Of a stretch of DNA of 64,000 bases, positions 21,425 through 31,652 are shown piece by piece. The notes beneath the pieces were generated by a model that made no database searches, was not told the DNA's origin, and worked only from the letters and a program-made list of their open reading frames with translations. Position numbers and translations under genes: made by a program. This DNA is from Zantedeschia hybrid cultivar (lineage: Eukaryota; Streptophyta; Magnoliopsida; Alismatales; Araceae): positions 35,052,001 to 35,116,000 of the forward strand of contig JARZZO010000016.1 of assembly GCA_030544215.1 (NCBI GenBank). Reading direction: 5' to 3'. The first letter of the stretch is position 1. The number at the start of each line of letters is the position of its first letter.

Positions 21425-22130
21425 AATGCCCAATTAATTAATAATTGGATTTTAATTTTGAAATTCAAAAGATGTTTTGAAACTGAAATTATCTTTCAAT
21501 TTTATTTAATTGGGTTAATTGATTTTGATTAACATTTAGTTGTTAATTAATTAATGTTAATTGTTAGTTTAATAGTTAAACTAATGATTAATCTTAATAA
21601 TACTGATTTAATGGTCAAATTAGTAATTAATAATTATTAATATAATAGTTATATTATTAATTATTATTTCAACTAATTCTTAATTAATATATAAGTTAAT
21701 TGTTAATTTAAGAGTTAAATTAATAATTAACTTAGATGACTAATTTAAGTGTTAAATTAGTAGTCTTTAATGATTAATTGTTAGTTATTAATTTAAGGGT
21801 TAAATTAATAATTAACATTAATTAACTAATTTAATTGTTAGATTAGTAATTATTAATTAATTAAAGTTAATTATTAATTTAAATGTTAAGTTAATAATTG
21901 ATTTTAAATTGGCTAATCTAAGAGTTTGATTAGTAGTTAATTAATAATTAGAGTTAATTAATAATTAGAGTTAATTAATAATTTAAGTGTTAAATTGTTA
22001 ATTAGCTTTGATGGACTATTCTAAGAGTTAGATTAGTTATTAATAGTCTAATTGTTAGATTATTAATAGGGTTTTAAATCTAATTGTTAGATTGATTACT
22101 AGAATTGTTCTAATTTATATGGAATAATCT
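21425..22130 (+). repeat. AT-rich array of three-base-loop palindromes (copia 1 leader)
   Basis: About 0.7 kb of TTAATTA-type sequence. Nine-base arms around a three-base loop recur, for example CTAATTTAA-GTG-TTAAATTAG at 21,740-21,760. TTAATTTAA-GAG-TTAAATTAA lies near 21,700 and TTAATTTAA-GGG-TTAAATTAA near 21,787. CTAATCTAA-GAG-TTTGATTAG lies near 21,912. The counterpart in copia 2 is at 54,415-55,090. Confidence 0.75.
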
Positions 22131-22942
22131 GGAATTATTAATTTGGAGTATGTGCACATGTGATGTGTGTTTTACTTGCTTTTAAATTTGATTTAATTGC
22201 ATGTTAAGTTAATTAAAAGTGTTTTCGAAATTCAAATATCAATTTTGATTGGATCCCAGTTTTTGAAAGCCAAAATTATAGATTTTGAAAACTCTTTTAT
22301 TTTAGCCATGTGATGCGCTGAATCATGCGTGGGATGTTTAAAACACACCGTGGTCATGGATATGCACTTAATTAATTATTCATGTGATGAATGGATTGTG
22401 TGGATCGTGGATGTATGATTGTTTATTAATTGTTAACAAATAGAGGTCTGCGCACCTCTCTCTCTCATACTCCGATGTATTTCTACCTTCCTCTCTCTCC
22501 TGTACTCGCCATAAGGCCTTCTTCAATTTACTTGTAAATTCTAGAAATTAAATGTAATATGATTGAGGAAACCGAGGAAGGAGTGAGGACGATCCACAGT
22601 TGCAACAAGGAAGGCGAAAAGATGGAGATCTCTTGCTTATGTGTTTGCAGGATATCTAATATAATTGTTGTGTTAGATTGTGTGTGCGTTTGACTGTTGG
22701 CTCCAGTCAAACCCACTGTACTATTCATGACCACACTAATGACATGTATGAGATGCATTGTTTTCTTTTGATTATGAATCAAAGCAGGTATAGTATTTAC
22801 TAAATATATACGATATATTTTTATATTATCACCTAGGAGAGACCAAGATAAAAGTTATCTAAATACCCTCAGATAAACTCTAAGCCGTAACGCGAGTAGT
22901 TAAGAACTTACCGCGTGGTCCACCATCGTTATAGTTATAGGA
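22131..22942 (+). other. Copia 1 leader, middle part
   Basis: No frame of interest. Contains a CT-rich stretch (22,455-22,500). Matches copia 2 on the minus strand at 53,640-54,400. I see nothing else in it. Confidence 0.4.
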
Positions 22943-22953
22943 TTCGAATCACT

Positions 22954-23277
22954 TTAGGCAGGTTTGTTGTGCTATCCACAAGGCCTGCTTAATTGGGAGG
23001 AGAAACTGTGGCTATGGCATTAGATGCCTATATGATCGGGGTAGAGGAACCATGTAGCTTTGTTGTGCTATCCACAAGGGCTGCATGCAAATCTATACTC
23101 GTCGCGTAACGATGGTTAGATTAGACCAGAATTAGTGGTTTGTTGTGCTATCCACAAGGCCATTAAATCTCTGGGGACCGAAGCTATGATCAAATATTGC
23201 AAGGAGTTGCAAGTCCCATGAGTTGGGTGCTCTTTGAATGTATTACAGTTTGTTGTGCTATCCACAAGACTGTAGTG
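22954..23277 (+). ncRNA. Array of four structured hairpins in the copia 1 leader
   Basis: TTTGTTGTGCTATCCACAAG occurs at 22,963, 23,059, 23,139 and 23,249. Each copy folds the same way: inner stem TTGTG/CACAA, loop CTATC, a four-base TTTG against two-base GG (GA in the last) internal loop, then an outer stem whose sequence differs each time. Outer stems: TTAGGCAGG/CCTGCTTAA, CATGTAGC/GCTGCATG, TTAGTGG/CCATTAA and TATTACAG/CTGTAGTG. They have 9, 8, 7 and 8 pairs, including one, one, one and two G-T positions and no A-C. This is an element of the leader RNA, not an independent gene. Packaging or translation control is my inference only. Confidence 0.75.
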
Positions 23278-23461
23278 CAAGTCATTGAGATTCTGATCCC
23301 TACTAGGAGACTGTCGACGTCTCCCGTTTTGTATAACTGAGGGTTATACAGTCCGTCGAAAATTAGTGGGAGTTAAACTTGAACAAAAGACCATGTCTTG
23401 TTTTAAATTTTCATAATTGAACATCTGCTAAATAGATTTTGCTTATCTCCTGTAAGGAATT

Positions 23462-23820
23462 ATGTCGTCGAATAACCCACTCCGCGGCATACTTGATGCC
23501 CTTTTGACTTACCTGATCTACTCGGATTGGTTCAGAACCCTGAAGAATGTCTTCAGATCTGAGCACATTGACTTTGTCCCTGAAGCTGATCCTCCTACTG
23601 AATCGGCATTGGATGCCCCTGAAGCAGAGATGATAGCTAACGATAAATGATCGAAGGACAAAGGTAAAAGAGTAGTGAAGGGTGACTGCTTCTACTATAA
23701 GCAGTATGGTCACTGGAAGAGGAACTGCAAGGAGTTCCTTAACGATAAAGCTCATGGAAGAGTGAAGCTGTCTGAAGCTTCAGATATCTATATGATAGAT
23801 ATCAACTTGTCAGTTAGAGA
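23462..23820 (+). pseudogene. gag: Gag remnant of copia 1 with central deletion and altered zinc knuckle
   Basis: Begins MSSNNPLRGILDALL at ATG 23,462, a copia Gag start. About 60 residues later it passes through a TGA (23,648-23,650) straight to the nucleic-acid-binding knuckle at 23,687-23,728. Copia Gag normally has roughly 150-200 residues between these points, so most of the UBN2-type domain is missing. The knuckle reads CFYYKQYGHWKRNC: the second Cys of C-x2-C-x4-H-x4-C is Tyr. Copia 2 has the same shortened arrangement and the same Tyr, so both defects predate the copies. Confidence 0.85.
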
Positions 23821-24853
23821 TTCCACATCTTGGGTATTGGATACCGGATGTGCTTCTCATATCTGCCATGATATGCAGATGCTGACAAGTAAGCGCAAGC
23901 TGAGACAAGGTGAGGTTGAATTGAGGCTAGAAAACGGCGCAAAAGTTGCGGCGATTGCTGTTGGGACAGCAAACCTCAAGCTTTCATCGGGAGACACCTT
24001 ACTTTTAGAAGATTGTTATTTTGTTCCTAGCATGATAAAGAACATCATATCAATATCTTGTTTGGACAAGATAGGATATAGATTGACTATTGAGAATAGA
24101 AGTTGTTCGATTTATTATGGTAATAAATCAATAGCTTTAGCATCTTTAGTCAACGGTCTATATCTATTAGATGTTTCTTATTACAATCTTCAAATTGATA
24201 ATGCTCTTAAGAAGAGCAAGAATTGTGTGAACCAAGCCTACACGTGGCATTGTAGACTTGGGCACATTGGCGAAAGCAGGTTGCAAAAGTTGCGTAAGCA
24301 TGGCTATTTAACAGCATTTGATTGTGCATCGTTTGCAATATGTGAATCCTGCCTTATGGGAAAGATGGTAAAATCTCCATTTACTGGACATGGAGAACGT
24401 GCCAAGGACATTTTGGAACTAATACATTCAGATGTATGTGGTCCAATGTCTACCCAAGCCAAAGGTGGCTTTTCATACTTCATCACGTTCACCGATGGCT
24501 TCTCAAGATTCGGCTATGTGTACTTAATGAAGTACAAGTCGGAAGTATTTGAGAAGTTCAAGGAGTTCAAGAATGAGGTAGAGAAGCAGTTAGGAAAGAG
24601 TATTAAAGCTCTTCGATCAGATCGAGGAGGAGAATACTTGAGTACTAATTTCACACAATTATTAAAGGATAATGGTATCCTTTCTCAGCTAACTCCTCCA
24701 TATACACCACATATGAATGGTGTATCAGAAAGGAGGAATCGCACCTTGTTGGACATGGTGCGATCCATGATGAGTTTTTCGGGATCGCATTTTGTCTCTC
24801 TGGGGGTATGCTCTAGAGTCAGCAGCATACCTACTGAACAGAGTACCCAGTAA
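23821..24853 (+). pseudogene. pol: Protease and integrase core of copia 1
   Basis: Protease active site WVLDTGCASHIC near 23,831-23,866 (Asp-Thr-Gly). Integrase follows: HHCC zinc site with HCRLGHIGE (24,247-24,273) and CESC (about 24,343-24,355), first acid in HSDVCGPM (about 24,427-24,450), second in SDRGGEYL (about 24,616-24,640), third Glu in GVSERRNRTL (about 24,719-24,749). All catalytic residues are present. A frameshift close to 24,797 sends the old frame to a stop at 24,851-24,853, while the true continuation is in the frame of 24,792. Confidence 0.92.
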
Positions 24854-25634
24854 GTCTGTGGCCTCTACTCCATATGAGGTATGGAAAGGCAGAAAACCAG
24901 AATTTAAACATGTTAAAGTCTGGGGTTGTCCTGCTCATGTAAAGAGGCATGATCCAGACAAGCTGGAATCATGAATTGATAAATGCTGGTTTGTGGGATA
25001 TCCAAAGGAAACCTTTGGATACTATTTTTCCCATCCTGGTGAACAAAAGGTGTTTGTCGCCAAGAAAGCTGTCTTCCTGGAAGAGGAATACCTTCTCCAG
25101 AAAGACAGTGGGAGTAAAATAGTGCTGGAATAGGTTCCAGATCCCCAAACAGCTACATTATCATCAGATTAGATATCAGTTCTTGAATCTGTTCAAGTAC
25201 ACACAGATGAACCTCGTAGATCTGGTAGAGTACCTAGACTACCCGAATTATATGTGGGACATATTGCTGAAGGTGAGTCTAAGGTAGAATATAATGAGGA
25301 TGATGATCCTAAAACCTACCAGGAGGCCATAGAAGGCCCAGAAGCCGGGAAATGGCGAGAAGCCATGAACTCAGAAATCCAGTCCATGTACACCAACCAA
25401 GTTTGGAACTTGAAGAACTTGCCCGAGGGTATTGTACCCATCGGTTGCAAGTGGATCTTTAAGAGATAGATCGGTGCTGATGGACGGATCGACACTTATA
25501 AGGCAAGGTTGGTGGCAAAGGGATATCGTCAAAGGCAAGGAATTGACTATGATGAGACTTTCTCACCAGTTGTCATGATAAAGTCGATCAGAGTTCTACT
25601 TGCCATTGCTGCACATTTTGATTATGAAATCTAG
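24854..25634 (+). pseudogene. pol: Integrase C-terminus, linker and RT start of copia 1
   Basis: The frame of 24,792 continues through VWGCPAHVKRHDPDKLES and PKETFGYYFSHPGEQKVFV into an acidic linker (YNEDDDPKTYQEA near 25,290) and the RT entry segment NQVWNLKNLPEG, GCKWIFKR, KARLVAKGYRQRQGID. In-frame stops: 24,972 (TGA), 25,131, 25,170, 25,467 and 25,632 (TAG). Copia 2 has CGA, GAG, GAG, AAG and TGG at these sites, so the frame was intact in the ancestor. Confidence 0.9.
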
Positions 25635-26882
25635 CAGATGGATGTGAAGACTGCCTTCTTCAATGGTAAGCTTGAGGAAGAGGTGTATATGATACAACCA
25701 GAAGGTTTCACATCCAAAGAATCTCCAGATAAAGTATGCAAGCTTCAGAGGTCCATTTATGGACTGAAGCAAGCTTCCCGGAGCTGGAACATAAGATTTG
25801 ACAAGGCTGTGAAGTCTTATGACTTCATTAAGAATGAAGATGAGCCTTGTGTGTACAAGAAGACCAGTGGGAGTGCAGTCACTTTTCTAGTTCTTTACGT
25901 AGATGACATACTACTCATTGGGAATGATGTATCTATGATGTCATTAGTAAAGATCTGGCTGTCGAAACACTTCTCCATGAAGGATTTGGGAGAAGCATCC
26001 TACGTATTAGGAATACGGATCTATAGAGATAGATCAAAGAGGATGCTTGGAATGACCAAATCCTTGTACATAGACACCATAGTCAAAAGGTTTGGCATGG
26101 AAAATTCTAAAAGAGGTCTTATACCGATGAGACATGGAATTAGTCTCTCAAAGGAGCTTTCTCCTAAGACCCCTAATGAGAGGGCATTCATGGATAGAAT
26201 ATCCTATGCCTCTGCCATAGGATCTATCATGTATGCCATGCTATGTACACGGCCTGATGTTGCATTTGCTCTAAGTGTTACGAGCATATTTCAGGCTGAT
26301 CCAGGCGAAGAGCACTAGAAGGCAGTGAAATGCATCCTTAAATATTTGAAAAGAACTAAGGATATGTTTCTTGTCTATGGAGGAGGTGACTTGAAACTGC
26401 GAGGCTTTATTGACTCGAGTTTCCAGTCGGATCCAGATGATAGGAAGTCTACATCTGGATTTGTGTTTACTTTGAACGGAGGCGCAGTGTGTTGGAAGAG
26501 TTCCAAGCAAGTAACCACTGCAGATTCGACGACTGAAGCTGAGTACATCGCTGCAGCTAAAGTCGCCAAGGAAGCAGTGTGGTTGAAGAAATTTATCACC
26601 GACCTCGGCGTAGTTCCCAGCATCTCTGAGCCTGTTCCACTGTTGTGCGACAACAATGGAGCCATTGCGCAAGCGAAAGAGCCATGGTCTCATCAGAAAT
26701 CGAAGCATATTCTGAGGCGCTTTCACCTTATCAGAGAGATCATAAATAGAGGAGATGTAGTAGTGGAAAGAGTTCCATCCGTCGACAATGTAGCAGATCC
26801 ACTGACAAAGCCGTTGGCTCACATTGTGTTTGAGCGTCACCTAGAGTCTATAGGATTATTGTATAAAGGTGATTGGATTTAG
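25635..26882 (+). pseudogene. pol: Reverse transcriptase and RNase H of copia 1
   Basis: RT: MDVKTAFFNGKLEEEVYM (25,638-25,690), LKQASRSWN, and YVDD at 25,896-25,907. RNase H: DSSFQSDPDDRKSTSGFVF (about 26,412-26,470), STTEAEYIAAA (26,527-26,560), LCDNNGAIAQA (about 26,644-26,676), with the closing VDNVADPLTKPL typical of copia. One TAG at 26,316-26,318 (TGG in copia 2) interrupts the frame. The polyprotein ends at 26,880-26,882. Confidence 0.93.
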
Positions 26883-26896
26883 TCCAAGTGGGAGAT
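26883..26896 (+). promoter_or_regulatory. Polypurine tract of copia 1
   Basis: AAGTGGGAGATT lies immediately before the 3' LTR start TGTTAG; it would prime plus-strand DNA. Confidence 0.85.
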
Positions 26897-28475
26897 TGTT
26901 AGTTTTAGGTGGCCTACAAGCCAATCTGACTATGTAAATCTTATTCATTTATTAATATAATGGCATAATATTTATTATATATAAATCGCATTAATTATCG
27001 TTTCATAATGAAGTCCGTGAATATGTGCTATAGTGATCAGATTATGATGAGATCATACTAATGAGACTAATCACTTAAACACACATATTCTTAATCGTTC
27101 ATAGTCGGAGGATATCTGAGAAGGACATCGGATATCTGGTTAGACTAGTACAGATTACTCCTGCTCATATGATGAGGGTGACTGATCTCATAAGTCACTT
27201 GTGTGGAGACACTAAGGCGAATCTGTAGGTGCTCATTGGAGAATGAGTTCACTGAACTGATCCGACTGAATCGTTGGAACTGGTCCGACTGAATCGCTGG
27301 ATGGTATTGTACCTCACTGTCAACCAGCTTGATTTTATTGTCGCAGTTGCGTGGATGGTCCTCGGACCTGAGACACCAAGGACACCTTGTCGGTGGACTT
27401 TTGTTCTTTGACCTTGGTTTACGAATCTCTAGCTACGGGATTCTAATACGCCAAGGATTGGGTACAGCCGAATACCGTCAAAGGGAATTGTGTGTCAATA
27501 AGGAATCATTCGCTCTCGGTACTTAGAGAGAGAATGCTCTAGGAAGGATGCGCGGAAGTCGGAAGTCCCTGACCAGGGCGGACGATAATATCGGGAAAGG
27601 AGTTTTCCGATATTTATCAGCGCATCCAATCCAAGTGAGTCGACCGGTTAGGGTTTGACAGCTCGCCATACCCTGAGTTGACTCGAGAGCATTGTACGAA
27701 TGAAGGATTATATCCACGCGGTAACTGTCGGCGGAAAGATTCCAAGAGTGAGTTACTTAACCCCAATACCTTCCGGGTTCACGCGGTGTTGCCTGGCACC
27801 CAACGTGATCGGAGGCACGGCCGAATTAGATGTGCGACATCAATTCGATTGATTAATTAATTAATAAAGGGTTATTAATTGATTAATAAAGCCAGTGAGG
27901 AGTCACTGGGCTTGTTGGGCCATTAACTGGACTGGTACTTGGGCCTAGAGGGTCACACACAAATGATTCTCAAGGCGATGGATAAATAAGTGGGTTTTAC
28001 ACAAACCAGGGGTTTTTATGAAAAACCGCGCGGTTAGTATAAAACAGCGAACGGGCTGAGCAGGCCAAGCTGCTGCTAACCCTAGCCGCCCTCCTCTATT
28101 TCTTTCTCTCTCTGGAGTCCAGACAGATCTAGATCTGCTCCGCTGCTTCTCCGAATCCCGTTTGACGGGAAATCGTCCGCGCGTTGCGGCGATCGTTGTG
28201 GCGACCGGCGGAGGTTTCGTGGGCGGCGAAGAATGAGGAACGTGAGGATATCCGTCGGGAGGAGGATTGCATGGAGTTCACTAGAGGCCAGGCACTTGCG
28301 CGGCTTGCGGTGTCGCACCGACGGAACCGAACGGTTGTGGATTCGAATCCGTACACGGTGAGAACTTCCATTATCCGATAATCGATTTTAGTTTTTCGAA
28401 ACGAGAAAACGGATCGCTGTTTTATTTTATTTTCTGCTGCGTGAGCGATCCGGAGAAACCCGAGAAAACCCAACA
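26897..28475 (+). repeat. 3' LTR of copia 1 (1,579 bp)
   Basis: TGTTAGTTTTAGG to AAAACCCAACA; partner of 19,114-20,664. Short tandem duplications near 27,275 and 27,560 are private to this LTR. Confidence 0.95.
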
Positions 28476-28480
28476 ACTAC
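28476..28480 (+). repeat. Right target-site duplication of copia 1 (ACTAC)
   Basis: Matches 19,109-19,113. The host sequence of Tat copy 2 resumes with CACAGCAGACTCATAGG. Confidence 0.95.
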
Positions 28481-28539
28481 CACAGCAGACTCATAGGTTT
28501 GTAGCCGATTTAGATAGGGAGTACGGAGTACTCTTCTCA

Positions 28540-28935
28540 GAGACCCAGTAATTTCGGGGATGGCGGAGTCACGAGGGACCCAAGCCATCTGCCGGTGCGA
28601 CGTAGTCGTTGAAGACCCCGGTCGGCTTACTTTGCTTTGATTTGAATTTGCTTGATAGGTGACGGAGTACTCCTCTCGGAGACCTGGTCTTTCGGGGATG
28701 ACAGAGTCCGGGCAAGCCACCGGTGCGACGTAGTCGTTGAAGACCCCGGTCGACTTACATTGCTTTGATTTAAATTTGCTTGATTAGTGACGGAGTATCC
28801 CTCTCGGAGACCCGGTCTTTCGGGGATGACGGAGTTACGAGGGACCCGGGCCAGCCATTGGTGCGACGTAGTCGTTGAAGATCCTGGTCGACTTACTTTA
28901 CTTTGCTTTGAATTTGCTTGCACTTGGATTTGACT
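28540..28935 (-). repeat. Three to four tandem units of about 105-125 bp (Tat copy 2)
   Basis: Minus-strand counterparts of 9,141-9,400. GCGACGTAGTCGTTGAAGA recurs near 28,597, 28,725 and 28,863, with GGAGTACTCC/ GGAGTATCCC between. More units than in copy 1. Confidence 0.75.
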
Positions 28936-29998
28936 TTGGGCTTATAATTGAATGGCGATGCTAAATGCACCAGGCCATCTTCTTTGTTTCGAACTTGCTT
29001 TGAACTTGGGCAGTAGAGTGTAGTAGAACCCACGCCGGCTTGTATTTGAATCTTGAACTTGAATTTAAGCTGGGATTTGTGTGGCGGGTCTTGTTGACCC
29101 AGGTCGATTTGAATTTGAGCTTGAATGGCGGGGTCGAATGAGTCCAAGCCATCTTTCTTGTTTTATGCTTGGATGGCGGAATCCAGTGGGACACATGCCA
29201 ACTTGCATTTGGATTTGATTTTGAACTTGAGTGGCAAAGTCTTGCTGACTTGGGCTGATTTGCACTTGAACTTGAGCCTGGATTTAGGCTTGGTTTTTTA
29301 CATTTGAACTTCAATTGAAGCTCTGAATTTGTACTTTGAATGGCGGGATCGAATGAACCCAGGCCATTCTCTTGCTTTCAACCTTGCTTTACTCTTGGAT
29401 TTTGAACTCGAATTTGAGCTTGAACTTAAGCAGCGGGTCCTGTTGACCCTGGCTGACTTATCTTGAATTTGTGCTTGCTCTTTGGCTGGAGCCTTGAACT
29501 TGCATTTGAGCTTGCATTTTGAGCTCGAGCTTGATTTGAAGCTTTGAATTTGAACTTGAATTTAGGCGACGGGTCTTGTTGACTCAAGCCGATTTGAACT
29601 TGGGCTTGGATTTAAACTTGAATTTTTAACTTGAGCTTCAATTTAAGCGGCGGGTCCTGTGGACTCAAGCTGATTTGCTTTTGAACTTTAGTTTTCCCTT
29701 CAGGCGGAGCTCTGGATTTGAATTTGAATTTGAATTTGCTCCTTAAGTTGAAGCTTTGGTTCTTGAACTTTGAACTTGAATTCTGAATTTGATTTTATGC
29801 TTGAGTTTGAACGGGAGCTTTGAACTTGAGTGGCAGAGCCTTGTTGACCCAGGCCAGTCTATACTTGACTTTGAGCTTGTATTTGAATTTATGCTTGAAT
29901 TTGAGCTTGGATTTGAATTTGGACTTGAATGGCAAGGTCCAGTAGGACTCGGGCCACCTTCTCTATTTCTTTGTAGCTTCTTGTCCCCTGTTCATTGA
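28936..29998 (-). repeat. Degenerate CAAATTCAAG array with GGGTC/GACCC hairpins (Tat copy 2)
   Basis: Minus-strand equivalent of 7,280-9,140, about 0.8 kb shorter, so units have been lost or gained. Hairpin-bearing units occur near 29,082, 29,430, 29,570, 29,655 and 29,840. Confidence 0.85.
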
Positions 29999-30402
29999 AG
30001 AGACAAGGTTGCAATACATATGCATGTTTATATCAAACAATTTCAGAATCGGAAAACACCATCGATTCAGATTAATTTGATTGAAAACTTTGACCGGTTA
30101 TAAAATGGGAAGTGGGAAATGATTTATACTCCTTGCGCACCGGGTTTGCCTCAGCACCATTGCCCGACTAGGGGGATAGTCGTGCCAACTTTTTTATTTT
30201 TCTTTCTTTTTCAATGGCATTTCGTCATTGGCAACCCATGAGGTGCTTTGGGGCGGCTTCGTAAAGCCTTTTGGAGCCTCTTCAATGTCCTTGGCTCATA
30301 TAGGCAGGTTAATTTTACCATGCCATTTAAGATTTATAGTCTCGGAGGAATACATCTCGAGAACTGGATGATTTCTTTTGACTGTCTTCATGGTGATCAT
30401 AT
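29999..30402 (-). other. 3' untranslated segment after integrase (Tat copy 2)
   Basis: Equivalent of 6,798-7,280. Contains the T-rich tract near 30,190-30,210. Nothing coding; the plus-strand frame at 30,248 is chance. Confidence 0.5.
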
Positions 30403-31646
30403 TCACACCGTAGACAATGCTTCATATATTTTTTCAACCTTTGCTTGGAAAACTTGGAGGCGGCGCTTCATATGTCTGCCATTTAAGGGAGGAAACTGTA
30501 CTTCTCCCTTATGATTGGTGAGGGTGTATGCTCCTCCTTCATAAACAATTTTGACGACATAGGGACCGATCCAATTACTGGTCAACTTCCCTTTTGGATT
30601 TGACGCCATGACTTCTCTTCTTTTGACCATAACTAGGTCTCCTTTCTTGAAGGCTCTTTCTTTGACTAGTCTATCAAATGCTCGAGCCATGCGAGCTTGA
30701 TATATCTGGATATTTTGTTGGGCTCGAACTCTATTGCCTTCCAAGGCTAATAACTCCTCGAGCCGCCTTTCTACATTTGATTGATTCCTTTGATAAGCTC
30801 CTGCTCTAAGGCAATGCGCAAAGAGGGAGAACAGCCTGTTGGAGTTTTGTATATGGTTCTGTAAGCCCATAATGCTTCATACATTCTTTCTTCCCTGTCT
30901 TTCTTAGTTGAATTGACTGTCTTTACTAGAAGGTTGCATAGAGTCTTGTTAAAGGCTTCTGCTAACCCATTGGCTTGTGGATTGTAGACCGTAGAGGTCC
31001 TCCAATCAATTTTGAATTTCGCAGTTAGCTTGTATATGATTTGATTTCGGAAGCATGTTCCATTATCTGAGATGATCCCACTGGGTGCACCATATCGGAA
31101 CAACATATTTTGGCGAAGGAACCTTTCAACGGCTGCCCCGGTGACTTCTCTTAATGCTACTGCTTCGGCCCATCTGGAAAAATAATCCATGGCGACCATA
31201 ATATATTTAGCACCTCTTGAGGAGGGTATGAAAGGACCGACAACGTCCATGCCCCACTCAGCAAAAGGCCATGATGGTGCTGTAGGGTGCAAGGGCACTG
31301 GAGGTTTTCTTGGAATTGGGCCATGTTCCTGGCATTTGTGACATGATTTGGCATATTGCGCACAATCATCGAACATTGTGGGCCAGTAGTAGCCCAATTG
31401 TTTGAGTTGATTTTTCATCATGGGGCCAGACTGGTGAGCACCACAGACCCCGGCATGTATTTCCCTCAGGGCTTCAGCTATCTCTTTTGGTGACAGGCAT
31501 CTGAGGAGAACCTTTCTTTTGCCATCATATGTCACTCGAAAGAGAGTGTCTCCTTTGTATTTATAGGAATCCTTAATACGGATCAGTTTAGCACGCTTGA
31601 TTCGGGTTCTTGACAATATTTTATGCTTGAACCAGTCGAGAAGCAT
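30403..31646 (-). pseudogene. pol: Integrase of Tat copy 2
   Basis: Runs from 31,646 down. HHCC zinc site (HAGVCGAHQSG and CHKCQEHG), first catalytic Asp intact (GMDVVGPF; codon at 31,245-31,247), SDNGTCF and QANGLAEAFN carry the second and third acids. An in-frame 54-bp deletion at about 30,821-30,828, flanked in copy 1 by a short CCCT repeat, removes 18 residues after TPTGCSP. A one-base deletion nearby shifts into the frame of 30,403-30,870, which carries the GPY-like C-terminal module (WIGPYVVKIVYEGGAYTL). Confidence 0.9.
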
Positions 31647-31652
31647 TTCCCT

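Larger units (their letters stand above)
19114..28475 (+). mobile_element. Ty1/copia retrotransposon 1, complete with both LTRs
   Basis: LTRs 19,114-20,664 and 26,897-28,475, tRNA-Met primer site, leader of 2.8 kb, Gag remnant, protease, integrase, RT, RNase H, polypurine tract and a perfect 5-bp target duplication. Integrase before RT is the copia order. It lies inside the 3' region of Tat copy 2 and reads opposite to it. Gag is internally deleted and pol has one frameshift and six in-frame stops, so it is not autonomous. Confidence 0.95.

Noticed and set aside
22954..23277. CRISPR-like array (20-base repeat with spacers)
   Set aside because: Only four repeats with uneven steps (96, 80 and 110 bases), no cas genes, plant retroelement leader, and the flanks pair with each other; a structured RNA explains it better.
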